64,000 nt of DNA from JAVSMW01 sp032027005. GTDB taxonomy: Bacteria > Bacillota > Thermincolia > Thermincolales > UBA2595. The notes beneath the pieces were generated by a model, which was not told the DNA's origin, searched no databases, and was given only the letters and a program-made list of their open reading frames with translations. This document shows, in pieces, positions 8,789 through 16,719 of this stretch (positions are counted from its first letter, which is position 1; each line of letters opens with the position of its first letter). The position numbers and the translations under genes were made by a program. The DNA is taken from contig JAVSMW010000001.1 of assembly GCA_032027005.1 (NCBI GenBank), positions 62,001 to 126,000 of the forward strand, written 5' to 3'.

Positions 8789-9568
8789 CTACACGGGACA
8801 ATCAAAATTTTTAATAAATGTTTTCCTATGCAGGTAACAAGGCCCATTTTTCTGTAAAGCTTCGATATGGTCCCTGGTTCCATAGCCTTTGTGCCTGGCA
8901 AACCCATAAACCGGAAACTGTTTGTCATAATCCTCCATCATCCGGTCTCTCGTCACCTTGGCCATAATAGACGCAGCAGCTATCGTCATGCTTTTGCCAT
9001 CACCCTTGATAATGGGGATTTGGGTCACCCCTACCTCCGGGATCCGTACAGCGTCGACCAGGATATAATCCGGATGCTCCGCCAGATTTTGCACCGCCCT
9101 GCGCATGGCCAGGAGATTAGCCTGAAAAATATTGAGGGTATCAATTTCCTCCACATCAGCCAGCCCCACGGCCCAACAAACCGCTTTTTCCCTAATCTCA
9201 GCGAAAAGCCTGGCCCGCATTTGGGGAGACAGTTTCTTGGAATCATTTACCCCTCTAATCAGACAACCATCCGGAAACACAACTGCTGCAGCCACCACCG
9301 GACCGGCCAAAGGACCGCGCCCCGCTTCATCAACACCGGCTATCAGCTTAAAACCTTTTTCCCGGGCCTGTTTCTCATATAAGGACATCTTCAGCAGGCG
9401 GTTATTCTCCTGCTCGAAAAGGGCCCGCTGCCTGCAAAACTGCTGGTATATCTTTTGAACTCCGGCTCGCGGGTCCTGGCTCAGAGAAGCAATTTCCAGG
9501 TCAGAAAGTAAATCCCCTTGTTCCGCTACGATTTTCCGGATTTCAACAGTAGATTTCGCACGAAACAT
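8789..9568 (-). CDS. rnhB: Ribonuclease HII
   Basis: RNase HII removes single ribonucleotides and RNA primers from DNA-RNA hybrids in the cytoplasm. The active-site motif GVDEAGRGPLAGPVV (about residue 75) supplies the DE pair; further acidic residues are in YILVDAVRIPE and in the KVTRDRMMEDYDKQFP region. The protein has an N-terminal extension of about 70 residues that includes a helical segment before the catalytic core; such extensions are known in Firmicute RNases HII. It is the last gene of the rbgA-rnhB pair. Start ATG at 9568 with a GGAGG site. Confidence 0.96.
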   Translation of the reverse strand: MFRAKSTVEIRKIVAEQGDLLSDLEIASLSQDPRAGVQKIYQQFCRQRALFEQENNRLLKMSLYEKQAREKGFKLIAGVDEAGRGPLAGPVVAAAVVFPDGCLIRGVNDSKKLSPQMRARLFAEIREKAVCWAVGLADVEEIDTLNIFQANLLAMRRAVQNLAEHPDYILVDAVRIPEVGVTQIPIIKGDGKSMTIAAASIMAKVTRDRMMEDYDKQFPVYGFARHKGYGTRDHIEALQKNGPCYLHRKTFIKNFDCPV

Positions 9569-9657
9569 CGAAGGCCTCCGTAACTCAATACTTTACAATG
9601 TCTCTTTCTTCCTCATTCAGGAAAAACCTGCTTTTGAAGATAAAAAATTATCAGTTT

Positions 9658-10512
9658 TTAAAGCACATCCAAAGTAAACTCGCCAATTTTACCCGCTCTG
9701 AATTCACTAAGGACTATTGCTGCCGTTTTTAAAGTGTCAACATGCCCCCCGGAAATCAGACAGCCCCTTTTGGCCCCGATGGTTCTCAAGGTTTCCATGG
9801 GGTCAGCCTCCAATTCAGTCAGCTTGTACCTGGTACAGAGGTTCAGAGAAGCCTCCGCCGCGAGCCATTGCACGAGCTTTAAGGTAATCTGCTCAATATT
9901 TATGATCTCATCTTTGATGGCTCCTGTAACGGCAAGTTTGAAACCTACTTCGGGATCTTCAAATTTCGGCCACAATATGCCGGGAGTATCCAGGAGTTCC
10001 AGTCCTTTGCCAACCCTGATCCACTGTTTGCCCCTGGTTACCCCGGGCCTGTCCTCGGTTTTGGCAGCCCCTCTGCCGGCCAGCCGGTTAATCAGCGAAG
10101 ATTTGCCGACATTCGGCACGCCCACCATCATCATCCTAACAGGGCGCGGCCGCCTGCCTTTAGCCGCCAGTTTTTGAATTATCTCTTCCGCCTGGTTTTG
10201 GGCCTCAGAGATCAAGGCATTAACACCTTTCCCCGTTTGTGAATCCAGGGCAATACAGGGATAACCATGCTCTTGCTGAAATTTTCGCTTCCATTTGTCA
10301 GTTTGGGTTTTGTCGGCCAGATCCGATTTATTCAAAACAACAATCCGTAGTTTTTCCCCTAAAATGTTATCTATTACAGGATTGCGGCTGCTCATCGGAA
10401 TCCTCGCATCAAGCAGCTCCACAACCACATCAACCAGTTTTAAGTTTTCCTGGACCAATTTCCGGGCTTTGGCCATATGCCCGGGAAACCACTGGATGGT
10501 ATCTATCTCCAC
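9658..10512 (-). CDS. rbgA: Ribosome biogenesis GTPase YlqF/RbgA
   Basis: A circularly permuted GTPase needed for late assembly of the 50S subunit. Motif order confirms the permutation: G4 LNKSDLADK near residue 60, then G1 VGVPNVGKSSLINRL near residue 130, then G3 LLDTPGILWP. The N-terminus IQWFPGHMAKARK is diagnostic of YlqF. 284 residues is normal. The start codon is GTG. It lies between lepB and rnhB, the conserved Firmicute order (rplS-lepB-rbgA-rnhB). Confidence 0.96.
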   Translation of the reverse strand: MEIDTIQWFPGHMAKARKLVQENLKLVDVVVELLDARIPMSSRNPVIDNILGEKLRIVVLNKSDLADKTQTDKWKRKFQQEHGYPCIALDSQTGKGVNALISEAQNQAEEIIQKLAAKGRRPRPVRMMMVGVPNVGKSSLINRLAGRGAAKTEDRPGVTRGKQWIRVGKGLELLDTPGILWPKFEDPEVGFKLAVTGAIKDEIINIEQITLKLVQWLAAEASLNLCTRYKLTELEADPMETLRTIGAKRGCLISGGHVDTLKTAAIVLSEFRAGKIGEFTLDVL

Positions 10513-10597
10513 CTAAATCACCTGCTTACATTGAAACTTTCATTTATACAATATCATGCCAAATGCGGTTCTTTTTAATGTGTCTGGTATATCTGGG

Positions 10598-11152
10598 TTA
10601 ATGAAGTATTTTTATTCTGTTTATCGGCCAATAGATAAATGAGGCCTTACCAATTATATTTTCTCTGGGCATTTCACCCCAGGACCTGCTGTCTAGGCTG
10701 TCATTCCTATTGTCACCCATCATAAAAAATTTGTCCTTTGGCACCGTCACGGGACCATAGTCCTGAAACTCCAAGCTTTTCGGCAGATAGGGTTCAGGGG
10801 TAACTTTGTCATTTATATATAAAGTACTGTTTTTGATCTGCAATTTTTCTCCAGGTAAACCAATGAGCCTTTTCACAAAATCCCGTTTAGGATCCAGCGG
10901 ATACTTGAAAACTATAATGTCACCCCGTTTAGGCTCACTAAACCGGTATACTATCTTGTTTGCGGCAATCATATCTCCTTCAGTCAGGGTCGGCTCCATG
11001 GAAGCTGACGGGATAACAAAAAACTGAAACAAAAAGACCCGGATAACCACCGCCAATAAAACGGCAATCACCACAGATTCAATAACCTCTCTGACCGGGC
11101 CTTTAATCTGACCAAGCTTACTTTGATTTTCCCGAAACTCGTTTTCGGTCAA
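10598..11152 (-). CDS. lepB: Signal peptidase I
   Basis: Type I signal peptidase that cleaves secretory signal peptides at the outer face of the membrane. A single N-terminal membrane helix (VIAVLLAVVIRVFLFQFFV) is followed by the catalytic serine in IPSASMEPT and the lysine in RDFVKRLIGLPGE; box E GDNRNDSLDSRSWG is present. I choose the TTG at 11152 (184 residues), preceded by an AGGGGG ribosome binding site. The longer reading to 11215 would translate a simple-repeat sequence and is unlikely. It follows the rplS terminator, so it probably has its own promoter. Confidence 0.95.
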   Translation of the reverse strand: MTENEFRENQSKLGQIKGPVREVIESVVIAVLLAVVIRVFLFQFFVIPSASMEPTLTEGDMIAANKIVYRFSEPKRGDIIVFKYPLDPKRDFVKRLIGLPGEKLQIKNSTLYINDKVTPEPYLPKSLEFQDYGPVTVPKDKFFMMGDNRNDSLDSRSWGEMPRENIIGKASFIYWPINRIKILH

Positions 11153-11170
11153 TGTGATTCCCCCTATGAT

Positions 11171-11209
11171 CAGTTGCAAGTCCCAAGTCGCGAGTGACGA
11201 GTGGCCGGT
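11171..11209. repeat. Intergenic GAGTG/TCGCGAGT-type repeat, copy upstream of lepB
   Basis: The stretch contains AGTCGCGAGTGACGAGTGG, a short, low-complexity direct repeat of CGAGTG units. A closely similar AGTCGCGAGTCGCGAGT stretch occurs at 51172-51190. It belongs to the family of G/A/T-rich tandem repeats seen in several gaps of this window. Confidence 0.6.
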
Positions 11210-11242
11210 GGCCAATGGCTAGGTACCCATTCCAGAATAGTT

Positions 11243-11270
11243 AAAAAGGGACAGTTTACCTGTCCCTTTT
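11243..11270 (-). terminator. Intrinsic terminator after rplS
   Basis: On the minus strand AAAAGGGACAG and CTGTCCCTTTTT form an 11-bp stem with a five-base loop and end in a T-run, just seven bases after the rplS stop. A textbook Rho-independent terminator. Confidence 0.9.
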
Positions 11271-11276
11271 GCAATT

Positions 11277-11621
11277 TTACCTATGCTGTTCCTTAATCCT
11301 GGCCGCCTTACCCCTAAGTTTTCTGAGATAGAACAATCTAGCCCGGCGTACCTTTCCTCTGCGAACTACTTCAATTCTATCAATCCTGGGTGAGTGGATC
11401 GGAAAAGTTCTTTCAACTCCAACTCCATAGGAGATTCTGCGCACAGTGAAGGTTTCTCTCATGCCTCCACCACGTCTTTTGATTACAACACCTTCAAAAA
11501 CCTGAATCCGCTCTCTGCCGCCCTCGACAACCTTTACGTGAATTTTTACAGTATCACCAGGCCGGAACTCAGGTAATGCATTTTTCATTTGCTCTTCTTC
11601 AAGTAATCTGATTATATCCAT
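11277..11621 (-). CDS. rplS: 50S ribosomal protein L19
   Basis: Large-subunit protein at the 30S-50S interface. The 114-residue sequence shows the typical FRPGDTVKIHVKVVEGGRER and FEGVVIKRRGGG segments and a basic C-terminus. The ATG at 11621 (MDIIRLLEEEQ) has an AAGGAGG site at a normal distance; an upstream reading to 11651 would use part of the leader. The gene has its own promoter, a long structured leader (11652-11848) and a terminator, so it forms a separate transcription unit. Confidence 0.97.
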   Translation of the reverse strand: MDIIRLLEEEQMKNALPEFRPGDTVKIHVKVVEGGRERIQVFEGVVIKRRGGGMRETFTVRRISYGVGVERTFPIHSPRIDRIEVVRRGKVRRARLFYLRKLRGKAARIKEQHR

Positions 11622-11651
11622 TTGTTTGCCCTCCTTCCTTGGGACGTTCAT

Positions 11652-11848
11652 AACCTGTATTTATCCGATAGCTAACCGCCGCTAAGACTCCCACCTCTTT
11701 GGCGGGAGATAAGCGGCGCTAAGCTCCTGGATAACGATTTCTAATCGTCAGATGGAGTCCAAACTCCATCTGACGCTAAGAACTCTGTTAATTCCAAGCA
11801 GCGGACCGTCCTATTAACCCAAAGCCCAAAGGCTTCAAGTGACCAACA
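11652..11848 (-). ncRNA. Structured 5' leader of rplS
   Basis: About 200 bases between the promoter and rplS fold into at least two strong stems: a perfect 13-bp hairpin (11746-11775, loop of four) and a second stem pairing GCCGCT and CTCCC segments across 11677-11717. Ribosomal protein leaders that bind L19 are known in Firmicutes; I infer that this is one, but the known consensus was not compared. There is no protein-coding gene in this gap. Confidence 0.55.
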
Positions 11849-11854
11849 AAAAAT

Positions 11855-11883
11855 ATTATATCACAGGCTTCCTGGATTTTCAA
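11855..11883 (-). promoter_or_regulatory. Sigma-A promoter for rplS
   Basis: On the minus strand TTGAAA (11878-11883) and a perfect TATAAT (11855-11860) are separated by exactly 17 bases. Transcription would start near 11848, at the head of the structured leader. Confidence 0.8.
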
Positions 11884-11888
11884 GGCAG

Positions 11889-11973
11889 TAATCAGTGAGT
11901 AGTGAGTAGTCAGACGATTACTTACTGTTTACTGTTTACTGTTCACTGTTCACTGTTCACTCTCCACTCACCA
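11889..11973. repeat. Tandem pentamer/heptamer repeat (GTGAGTA / ACTGTTC types)
   Basis: The sequence runs through AGTGAGTAGTGAGTAGT and then five copies of an ACTGTT(T/C) unit and CACT-C units. The two halves are loosely complementary. It lies between the SPOUT methyltransferase gene and the rplS promoter and may end the upstream transcript. Confidence 0.6.
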
Positions 11974-11975
11974 CT

Positions 11976-12557
11976 CTAGCTCCACCAGGCTTCGCCCAGG
12001 AGCCTGTCCAGGATAATGGCCGCGGCAGCCCTCACGCTAAGGTGATTGTATTCACCGGCCCCGTATATTGGTTCCAGGATGTAGTCACTCTTAAGCATCG
12101 TTTCCTTTTCTACGCCCCAGCCGGTGCCAAAGACAATCAGGTATGGTGTGCCGTCTGTCAGCATTGACCTCATCTGCCGGTATCCTATAGTGTTGGGGTA
12201 GATCCTGGCGTCAGTCATCACGATTTTAGGGGGGACTCCCGTCTCCCGCTTAATCTCTTCCACAGTGTCTGCCAGGCTGGCCATGAGGGCTACCCTTTCA
12301 AACGCAAATTTACGGTCTGAATTATATTGTGAGCCATATCCATGCTGCCAGTAGCCTAGAATGTCCTCAATCAATTTGCGCTGGGTTTCTAATGGGTGAA
12401 TTACGAAGTATCGCTTGATACTGTAAGTACAGGAACTTCGGGCAATATCATGAATATCCAGGTTAGTGATGGAGGTGGCAATAACCTCCATTCTTTTATT
12501 ATACACCGGGTGGTGCAGCAATCCTATGTAAACAGGCGGTTTTGTCTCCACACTCAC
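11976..12557 (-). CDS. SPOUT-type RNA methyltransferase, TrmD-associated
   Basis: A 193-residue protein of the family that often sits next to trmD in thermophiles and Clostridia and has a SPOUT (trefoil-knot) fold; its RNA substrate is not established. Visible segments are YIGLLHHPVYNK at the N-terminus, TSITNLDIHDIARS, and LIVFGTGWGVEKE, which probably forms the SAM-binding knot near residue 145, followed by RAAAAIILDRLLGE. The start is a GTG at 12557 behind a GGGAGG site, 26 bases after trmD, so it is co-transcribed with the ribosome/tRNA-maturation genes. Confidence 0.8.
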   Translation of the reverse strand: MSVETKPPVYIGLLHHPVYNKRMEVIATSITNLDIHDIARSSCTYSIKRYFVIHPLETQRKLIEDILGYWQHGYGSQYNSDRKFAFERVALMASLADTVEEIKRETGVPPKIVMTDARIYPNTIGYRQMRSMLTDGTPYLIVFGTGWGVEKETMLKSDYILEPIYGAGEYNHLSVRAAAAIILDRLLGEAWWS

Positions 12558-12583
12558 TGTATTTTGCCTCCCTGAAGCCGAAA

Positions 12584-13312
12584 CTATGTCTCATCATGTG
12601 TCAGCAAAGCCTGGTCCTCTTTGGTCAGGTCAATGTTCTGCAGCAAATCGGGCCGCCTGGCCACTGTACGTTTTAAGGACATCAGCCTTCGCCACTTGCG
12701 AATTTTTTCGTGGTCCCCGCTCAAAAGAATTTCCGGCACAGTTAAGCCTCTATATTCTCTGGGCCTGGTGTATTGCGGATATTCCAACAGCCCGTTATAA
12801 AAAGAATCACTCATAAAGGATTCCTGCTCGCCAAGCACTCCGGGAATTAAGCGGGCCATGGCGTCAATAATCACCATGGCAGGCAGCTCTCCGCCTGTGA
12901 GGACAAAATCTCCGATGGAAAACTCTTCATCAACCAGCTTTTCCCGGACTCTTTCATCTATTCCTTCATAATGACCACAGATAAAAATCAAGGTTTTTTC
13001 ATTGGCTAACCTTTTGGCAGCTTCCTGATTAAATACCTGCCCCTGGGGGCAAAGTAAAATAACTTTGGCTAGGTCACCGGTGCCCTGCCTGGCAAACTCA
13101 ACAGCCTCAAATATAGGCTCAGGCTTCATAACCATCCCCGCACCACCGCCGAAAGGATAGTCATCAACTATCCGGTGCTTATCATGAGCAAAGCCCCGGA
13201 TGTTGATGGTGTTTATATTGATCAAGCCTTTTTCCCTGGCTCTTTTGATAATACTTGTATTAAGAGGCCCGTCAAACATTTCGGGAAAAAGAGTCAGGAT
13301 ATCGATTTTCAT
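12584..13312 (-). CDS. trmD: tRNA (guanine-37-N1)-methyltransferase TrmD
   Basis: Methylates G37 of tRNAs to prevent frameshifting, using S-adenosylmethionine bound in a trefoil knot. Recognisable motifs are DYPFGGGAGMVMKPEP, ICGHYEGIDERV, SIGDFVLTGGELPAM and LEYPQYTRPREYRG. At 242 residues it is full length. It follows rimM by ten bases in the classic rpsP-khpA-ylqD-rimM-trmD order. Start ATG 13312 with an AGGGGTGA site. Confidence 0.97.
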   Translation of the reverse strand: MKIDILTLFPEMFDGPLNTSIIKRAREKGLININTINIRGFAHDKHRIVDDYPFGGGAGMVMKPEPIFEAVEFARQGTGDLAKVILLCPQGQVFNQEAAKRLANEKTLIFICGHYEGIDERVREKLVDEEFSIGDFVLTGGELPAMVIIDAMARLIPGVLGEQESFMSDSFYNGLLEYPQYTRPREYRGLTVPEILLSGDHEKIRKWRRLMSLKRTVARRPDLLQNIDLTKEDQALLTHDET

Positions 13313-13322
13313 TTTCTCACCC

Positions 13323-13841
13323 CTAAAGGTCGAGGAGTCCGTCCAGTGGTTTAATGACCATTAGTTTCTGATTCTTGTCAATACTTCTGACTATCTCTTT
13401 AAGAGCCGGAATCAGATACTGTTTGGCTTCTCCGGCAACAACATAGACATCATTACTGCCGGTCTGAATTACATCTTTTATCAGACCAAGGCTTTCCCCT
13501 TTATCTGTTTCAACATTCATTCCGATAAGATCAAAAATGTAAAAAGTATCTGCAGGCAGATCCTTCAGCTCTTCCCTGGCAATTTTCAGCAATCCGCCTC
13601 TAAGCTCTTCTGCAGCATTCATGTCAGGGATTTCTTTAAATTTTATAATAAATAGATTTTTTTGTTGGCGGACCCGTTCAATGGTCAGTTTTCTGGTTAC
13701 CCCGGCCTTTTCCCAGTTTAAGCCGGCACCAATCCTGAAACGCTCAGGAAAATCAGTCAAAGGAAAAACCCGGACTTCCCCCCGGTGCCCTTGGGTAGTA
13801 GTAATCTCCCCGATAGAAATCAAGCTATCTTCCTGGCTCAT
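13323..13841 (-). CDS. rimM: Ribosome maturation factor RimM
   Basis: A 172-residue 16S rRNA processing factor that binds S19 and the 30S head. It has the N-terminal RimM domain beginning ISIGEITTTQGHRGEVRVFPLTDFPERF, and a C-terminal PRC-barrel (about residues 95-170) with YVVAGEAKQYLIPALKEIVRSID. The start overlaps the ylqD stop by 17 bases. Confidence 0.95.
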   Translation of the reverse strand: MSQEDSLISIGEITTTQGHRGEVRVFPLTDFPERFRIGAGLNWEKAGVTRKLTIERVRQQKNLFIIKFKEIPDMNAAEELRGGLLKIAREELKDLPADTFYIFDLIGMNVETDKGESLGLIKDVIQTGSNDVYVVAGEAKQYLIPALKEIVRSIDKNQKLMVIKPLDGLLDL

Positions 13842-14265
13842 CTAGATTCGTTGATCTCCTTCTAATTTCAATAATTTTGTTGTCACAGACAACTATTTCA
13901 ACGCCCATAATTTCGTTCCAGTCGTCCCCGACGTTAATTTCAGTAATTGATTCCATAGTCCCCTGGACTACCTCTGCCCCTAGGGCCAGCTTCCCGATAT
14001 TTCTCAGCTGCTCGGTAAGTTTACCCTTGGCCTGCAGCCTTTTATGTTTTTCACTTTCCACCTGCTGTTTGGCAGCAGGAATTCCAGCTGGGTTTTTCTT
14101 TTCCAGTTCAGCAACCAGCCGCTTAATCTGAAAATCAAGCTGCTGCAGCTCTGCATCGAGTTTTCTGGCTGTTTCCTGGATTTCAGCAGCCATCTGGTTT
14201 TTAAAATTGTCAGTGACCTTGACCTTGACCACTATCGGCCGTTTTACCTTTAATCCTTGTAACAT
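13825..14265 (-). CDS. ylqD: YlqD family protein
   Basis: A 146-residue protein of unknown biochemical role, conserved between rpsP/khpA and rimM in Firmicutes. It has a central coiled coil (about residues 25-85, rich in E, K, Q and L) flanked by beta-rich segments; the C-terminal part contains VGDDWNEIMGVEIVVCDNKIIEI. Recognised from its family-like sequence and invariant position rather than from a known activity. An imperfect terminator (14303-14326) separates it from khpA. Confidence 0.85.
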   Translation of the reverse strand: MLQGLKVKRPIVVKVKVTDNFKNQMAAEIQETARKLDAELQQLDFQIKRLVAELEKKNPAGIPAAKQQVESEKHKRLQAKGKLTEQLRNIGKLALGAEVVQGTMESITEINVGDDWNEIMGVEIVVCDNKIIEIRRRSTNLDEPGR

Positions 14266-14302
14266 TATGCATCCTCCGGCTCTAAATAAAACAATATAAG
14301 GT

Positions 14303-14326
14303 AACGGGGCCTTTCAGAGCCCCGTT
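14303..14326 (-). terminator. Possible attenuating terminator between khpA and ylqD
   Basis: On the minus strand AACGGGGC and GCCCCGTT form an eight-bp stem followed by ACCTTATATTGTTTT. The T-tract is interrupted, so partial termination or processing is more likely than a full stop. Confidence 0.5.
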
Positions 14327-14329
14327 TCC

Positions 14330-14557
14330 TCATACAATCTCTACTACGACTTTTTTGCCTTCTCTGATAGCGGCCGCTTTGACAATGGTTCTGATAGCCT
14401 TGGCTATTCTACCCTGTTTGCCAATAACTTTCCCCATGTCTTCGGGAGCAACCTTTAACTCCAAAACCAGAGATTTATCTCGTTCAACAACATTTACGGA
14501 AACCTGACCCGGGTTGTCGACCAAGGTTTTGGCAAGTAATTCGACTAGTTCCCCCAT
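14330..14557 (-). CDS. khpA: KH-domain RNA-binding protein KhpA (YlqC)
   Basis: A 75-residue single KH domain. The GxxG-type loop is GKQGRIAKAIRTIVKAA preceded by VAPEDMGKVI. KhpA-type proteins bind RNA, often with KhpB, and influence cell elongation and division in some Firmicutes. It lies between rpsP and ylqD; start ATG 14557 with an AGGGGGTG site. Confidence 0.93.
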   Translation of the reverse strand: MGELVELLAKTLVDNPGQVSVNVVERDKSLVLELKVAPEDMGKVIGKQGRIAKAIRTIVKAAAIREGKKVVVEIV

Positions 14558-14574
14558 GATTGCACCCCCTAATA

Positions 14575-14835
14575 CTACTTCGCAGCAGCTTTCTCAATCA
14601 ACCCGGCTTTATTTAAGAGGGCTCTGACTGTTTCTGATGGTTGTGCACCGGTTTGCAGCCATTTCACAGCCTTTTCATCATCCACTTTTACTTCGGCGGG
14701 ATTTTTGCACGGGTCATAATATCCAATTTCCTCTATAAACCTACCGTCTCTCGGAGACCGGGAATCAGCCACCACGATACGGTAGAAAGGCTTCTTCTTA
14801 GCACCCATTCTTCTCAACCGAATCCTTGTTGCCAT
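14575..14835 (-). CDS. rpsP: 30S ribosomal protein S16
   Basis: Small-subunit assembly protein. The 86-residue sequence begins MATRIRLRRMGAKKKPFYRI and continues VVADSRSPRDGRFIEEIGYYDP, both invariant parts of S16. It follows ffh by 55 bases and precedes khpA. An AAGGAGGTG ribosome binding site precedes the ATG. Confidence 0.98.
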   Translation of the reverse strand: MATRIRLRRMGAKKKPFYRIVVADSRSPRDGRFIEEIGYYDPCKNPAEVKVDDEKAVKWLQTGAQPSETVRALLNKAGLIEKAAAK

Positions 14836-14890
14836 AATATCACCTCCTTATATAATCTTCCAAAATTTCCTTTTTTATACTGCTTTTGTT

Positions 14891-16243
14891 TTATTTAAAA
14901 AACGGAAGTTTGAAGCCCCCGCCTTTTTTCAGGTTTTTCTCCATCCCACTGAACTGTTTCATCATCTTTTTGGTTTCTTCAAACTGTTTTAACAAGCGGT
15001 TGACATCACTGACCTTGGTCCCACTGCCAAGAGCAATTCTCTTTTTGCGGCTGTCCTTGACAATTTTGGGATCTTTTCTCTCTTTCAACGTCATGGACTG
15101 GATGATCGCCTTCATATGAGCGATTTCTTTTTCATCAATGGAACCTTTAAGATTCTTCAACTGCTTCATATTACCAAGACCGGGGATCATCCCAAGAATC
15201 TGGTCCAAGGGACCCAGATTTTTCATTTGCTCCATTTGTTCCAGGAAGTCCTGCAGGGAATACTCCTGGGTCTGGATTTTCCGCTGCAGTTCCTGAGCCT
15301 TCTGCAGATCTACTGTGGACTGGGCTTTTTCAATTAGACTCAAGACATCGCCCATCCCAAGGATTCTGGAGGCTATCCTGTCGGGATGAAAAGGCTCTAA
15401 GGCATCCAGTTTTTCACCCATGCCGGCAAATTTAATGGGCTTGCCTGTTACGGCTTTGACGGAAAGGGCGGCACCTCCGCGGGTATCGCCATCTAATTTG
15501 GTAATGATGACCCCGTCAATGCCCAGGATTTCATTAAAAGTGTTGGCTACATTTACGGCATCCTGGCCAATAGTGGCATCCATGACAAATAATATTTCAT
15601 GGGGATGGACGGAACCCTTGATATTTTTTAGTTCATCCATTAGTTCTTCATTGATGTGCAGCCGGCCTGCGGTGTCGATAATCACAAGGTCATTCCCGTA
15701 TGACCTGGCCTGTTCTAAGGCCCCTTTGGCAATATCCACCGGATTTGTTTTATCCCCCAAAGTATATACAGGGATCTCCAATTGTTCACCTAACACCTGC
15801 AGCTGCTTGATGGCTGCCGGACGGTATACATCACCGGCCACCAGTAAAGGCCTGCGGCCCTGTTTTTTCAAAAGCCCGCCCAGTTTACCGGCAGTCGTGG
15901 TTTTACCTGCACCCTGGAGTCCTACCAGCATGACTACGGTCGGTGGCTTGGAAGATGTATTGATTTTGCTTTGAGTGCCGCCCATCAGCTCGGTCAGTTC
16001 TTCATTTACAATCTTAATCACATGCTGACCCGGAGTAAGACTTTCCAGAATCTCCTGCCCAATGGCACGTTCCTTGACTTTTTTAATAAAGTCCTTGACT
16101 ACTTTAAAATTAACATCTGCTTCCAAAAGGGCAACCCGCACCTCGCGCATAGATGCTTCCACATCGGCTTCGTTGAGTTTCCCTTTCCCACGCAGCTTTT
16201 TAAAAGTTCCTTGAAGTTTTTCGGCCAGACCCTCAAAAATCAC
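14891..16243 (-). CDS. ffh: Signal recognition particle protein Ffh
   Basis: The SRP54 GTPase that binds signal peptides and 4.5S/6S RNA and hands nascent chains to FtsY, whose gene is also in this window. Domains are N (1-85), G (86-295) and the Met-rich M domain (300-440). G motifs are GLQGAGKTTTAGKL, DTAGRLHINEEL and TKLDGDTRGGAAL. The M domain carries MEQMKNLGPLDQILGMIPGLG and the SRKKRIALGSGTKVSDVNRL RNA-binding helix. GTG start with a GAGGAGG site, just after ylxM. Confidence 0.98.
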   Translation of the reverse strand: MIFEGLAEKLQGTFKKLRGKGKLNEADVEASMREVRVALLEADVNFKVVKDFIKKVKERAIGQEILESLTPGQHVIKIVNEELTELMGGTQSKINTSSKPPTVVMLVGLQGAGKTTTAGKLGGLLKKQGRRPLLVAGDVYRPAAIKQLQVLGEQLEIPVYTLGDKTNPVDIAKGALEQARSYGNDLVIIDTAGRLHINEELMDELKNIKGSVHPHEILFVMDATIGQDAVNVANTFNEILGIDGVIITKLDGDTRGGAALSVKAVTGKPIKFAGMGEKLDALEPFHPDRIASRILGMGDVLSLIEKAQSTVDLQKAQELQRKIQTQEYSLQDFLEQMEQMKNLGPLDQILGMIPGLGNMKQLKNLKGSIDEKEIAHMKAIIQSMTLKERKDPKIVKDSRKKRIALGSGTKVSDVNRLLKQFEETKKMMKQFSGMEKNLKKGGGFKLPFFK

Positions 16244-16277
16244 GTTCCAACCTCCTCACGCGATTACCCGCGCCTGT

Positions 16278-16625
16278 TTAAATATTAGTAATTTCCTGCA
16301 GCTCTGAGACCAACCTCTTTAATTCCTGGGCAATATCTGCCGGCAACTCAAGATTCTCAACCAGCTGCACCATCTCATTAAGCTTTGACTGTTCGCGGTT
16401 AAACTTAATGACAAGCCCCAGCTTTTCTTCATATTCCTCTAAAATTTTTTCACTTCTCTTAATCACATCGTGCACAGCCTGGCGGCTGACGTTAAATTCT
16501 TCGGCGATTTCACCGAGAGAAAAGTCCTGCTCATAATATAGGGACAGAATGTCCCTTTGCTTTTCTGTCAGCAATTTTCCGTAGAAGTCAAACAATATGG
16601 CCATCCGTTCTAATTTCTTGATCAT
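16278..16625 (-). CDS. ylxM: YlxM-family helix-turn-helix protein
   Basis: A 115-residue sigma-70-region-4-like HTH protein encoded directly before ffh in Firmicutes; linked to the SRP pathway by position and by work in related bacteria. The HTH is clear: LTEKQRDILSLYYEQDFSLG then EIAEEFNVSRQAVHDVIKRS (about residues 20-60). A coiled C-terminal tail follows. Start ATG 16625 with an AGGATGG site. Confidence 0.9.
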   Translation of the reverse strand: MIKKLERMAILFDFYGKLLTEKQRDILSLYYEQDFSLGEIAEEFNVSRQAVHDVIKRSEKILEEYEEKLGLVIKFNREQSKLNEMVQLVENLELPADIAQELKRLVSELQEITNI

Positions 16626-16719
16626 ATGTCAGCCATCCTAACTATTCCTGAAAAAGCACTGTAAAGGTTTCCTGCTTTACAGGATAAGTTTAATGGACAG
16701 TAAGGGATTTGTCAAGTTA

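Noticed and set aside
10598..11215. Longer lepB reading starting at 11215
   Set aside because: The extra residues come from a GAGTG-type intergenic repeat; the TTG at 11152 has a proper ribosome binding site.
15420..15974. 184-codon plus-strand frame opposite ffh
   Set aside because: Antisense to the Ffh G domain; a by-product of the codon usage of the real gene, without start signals.
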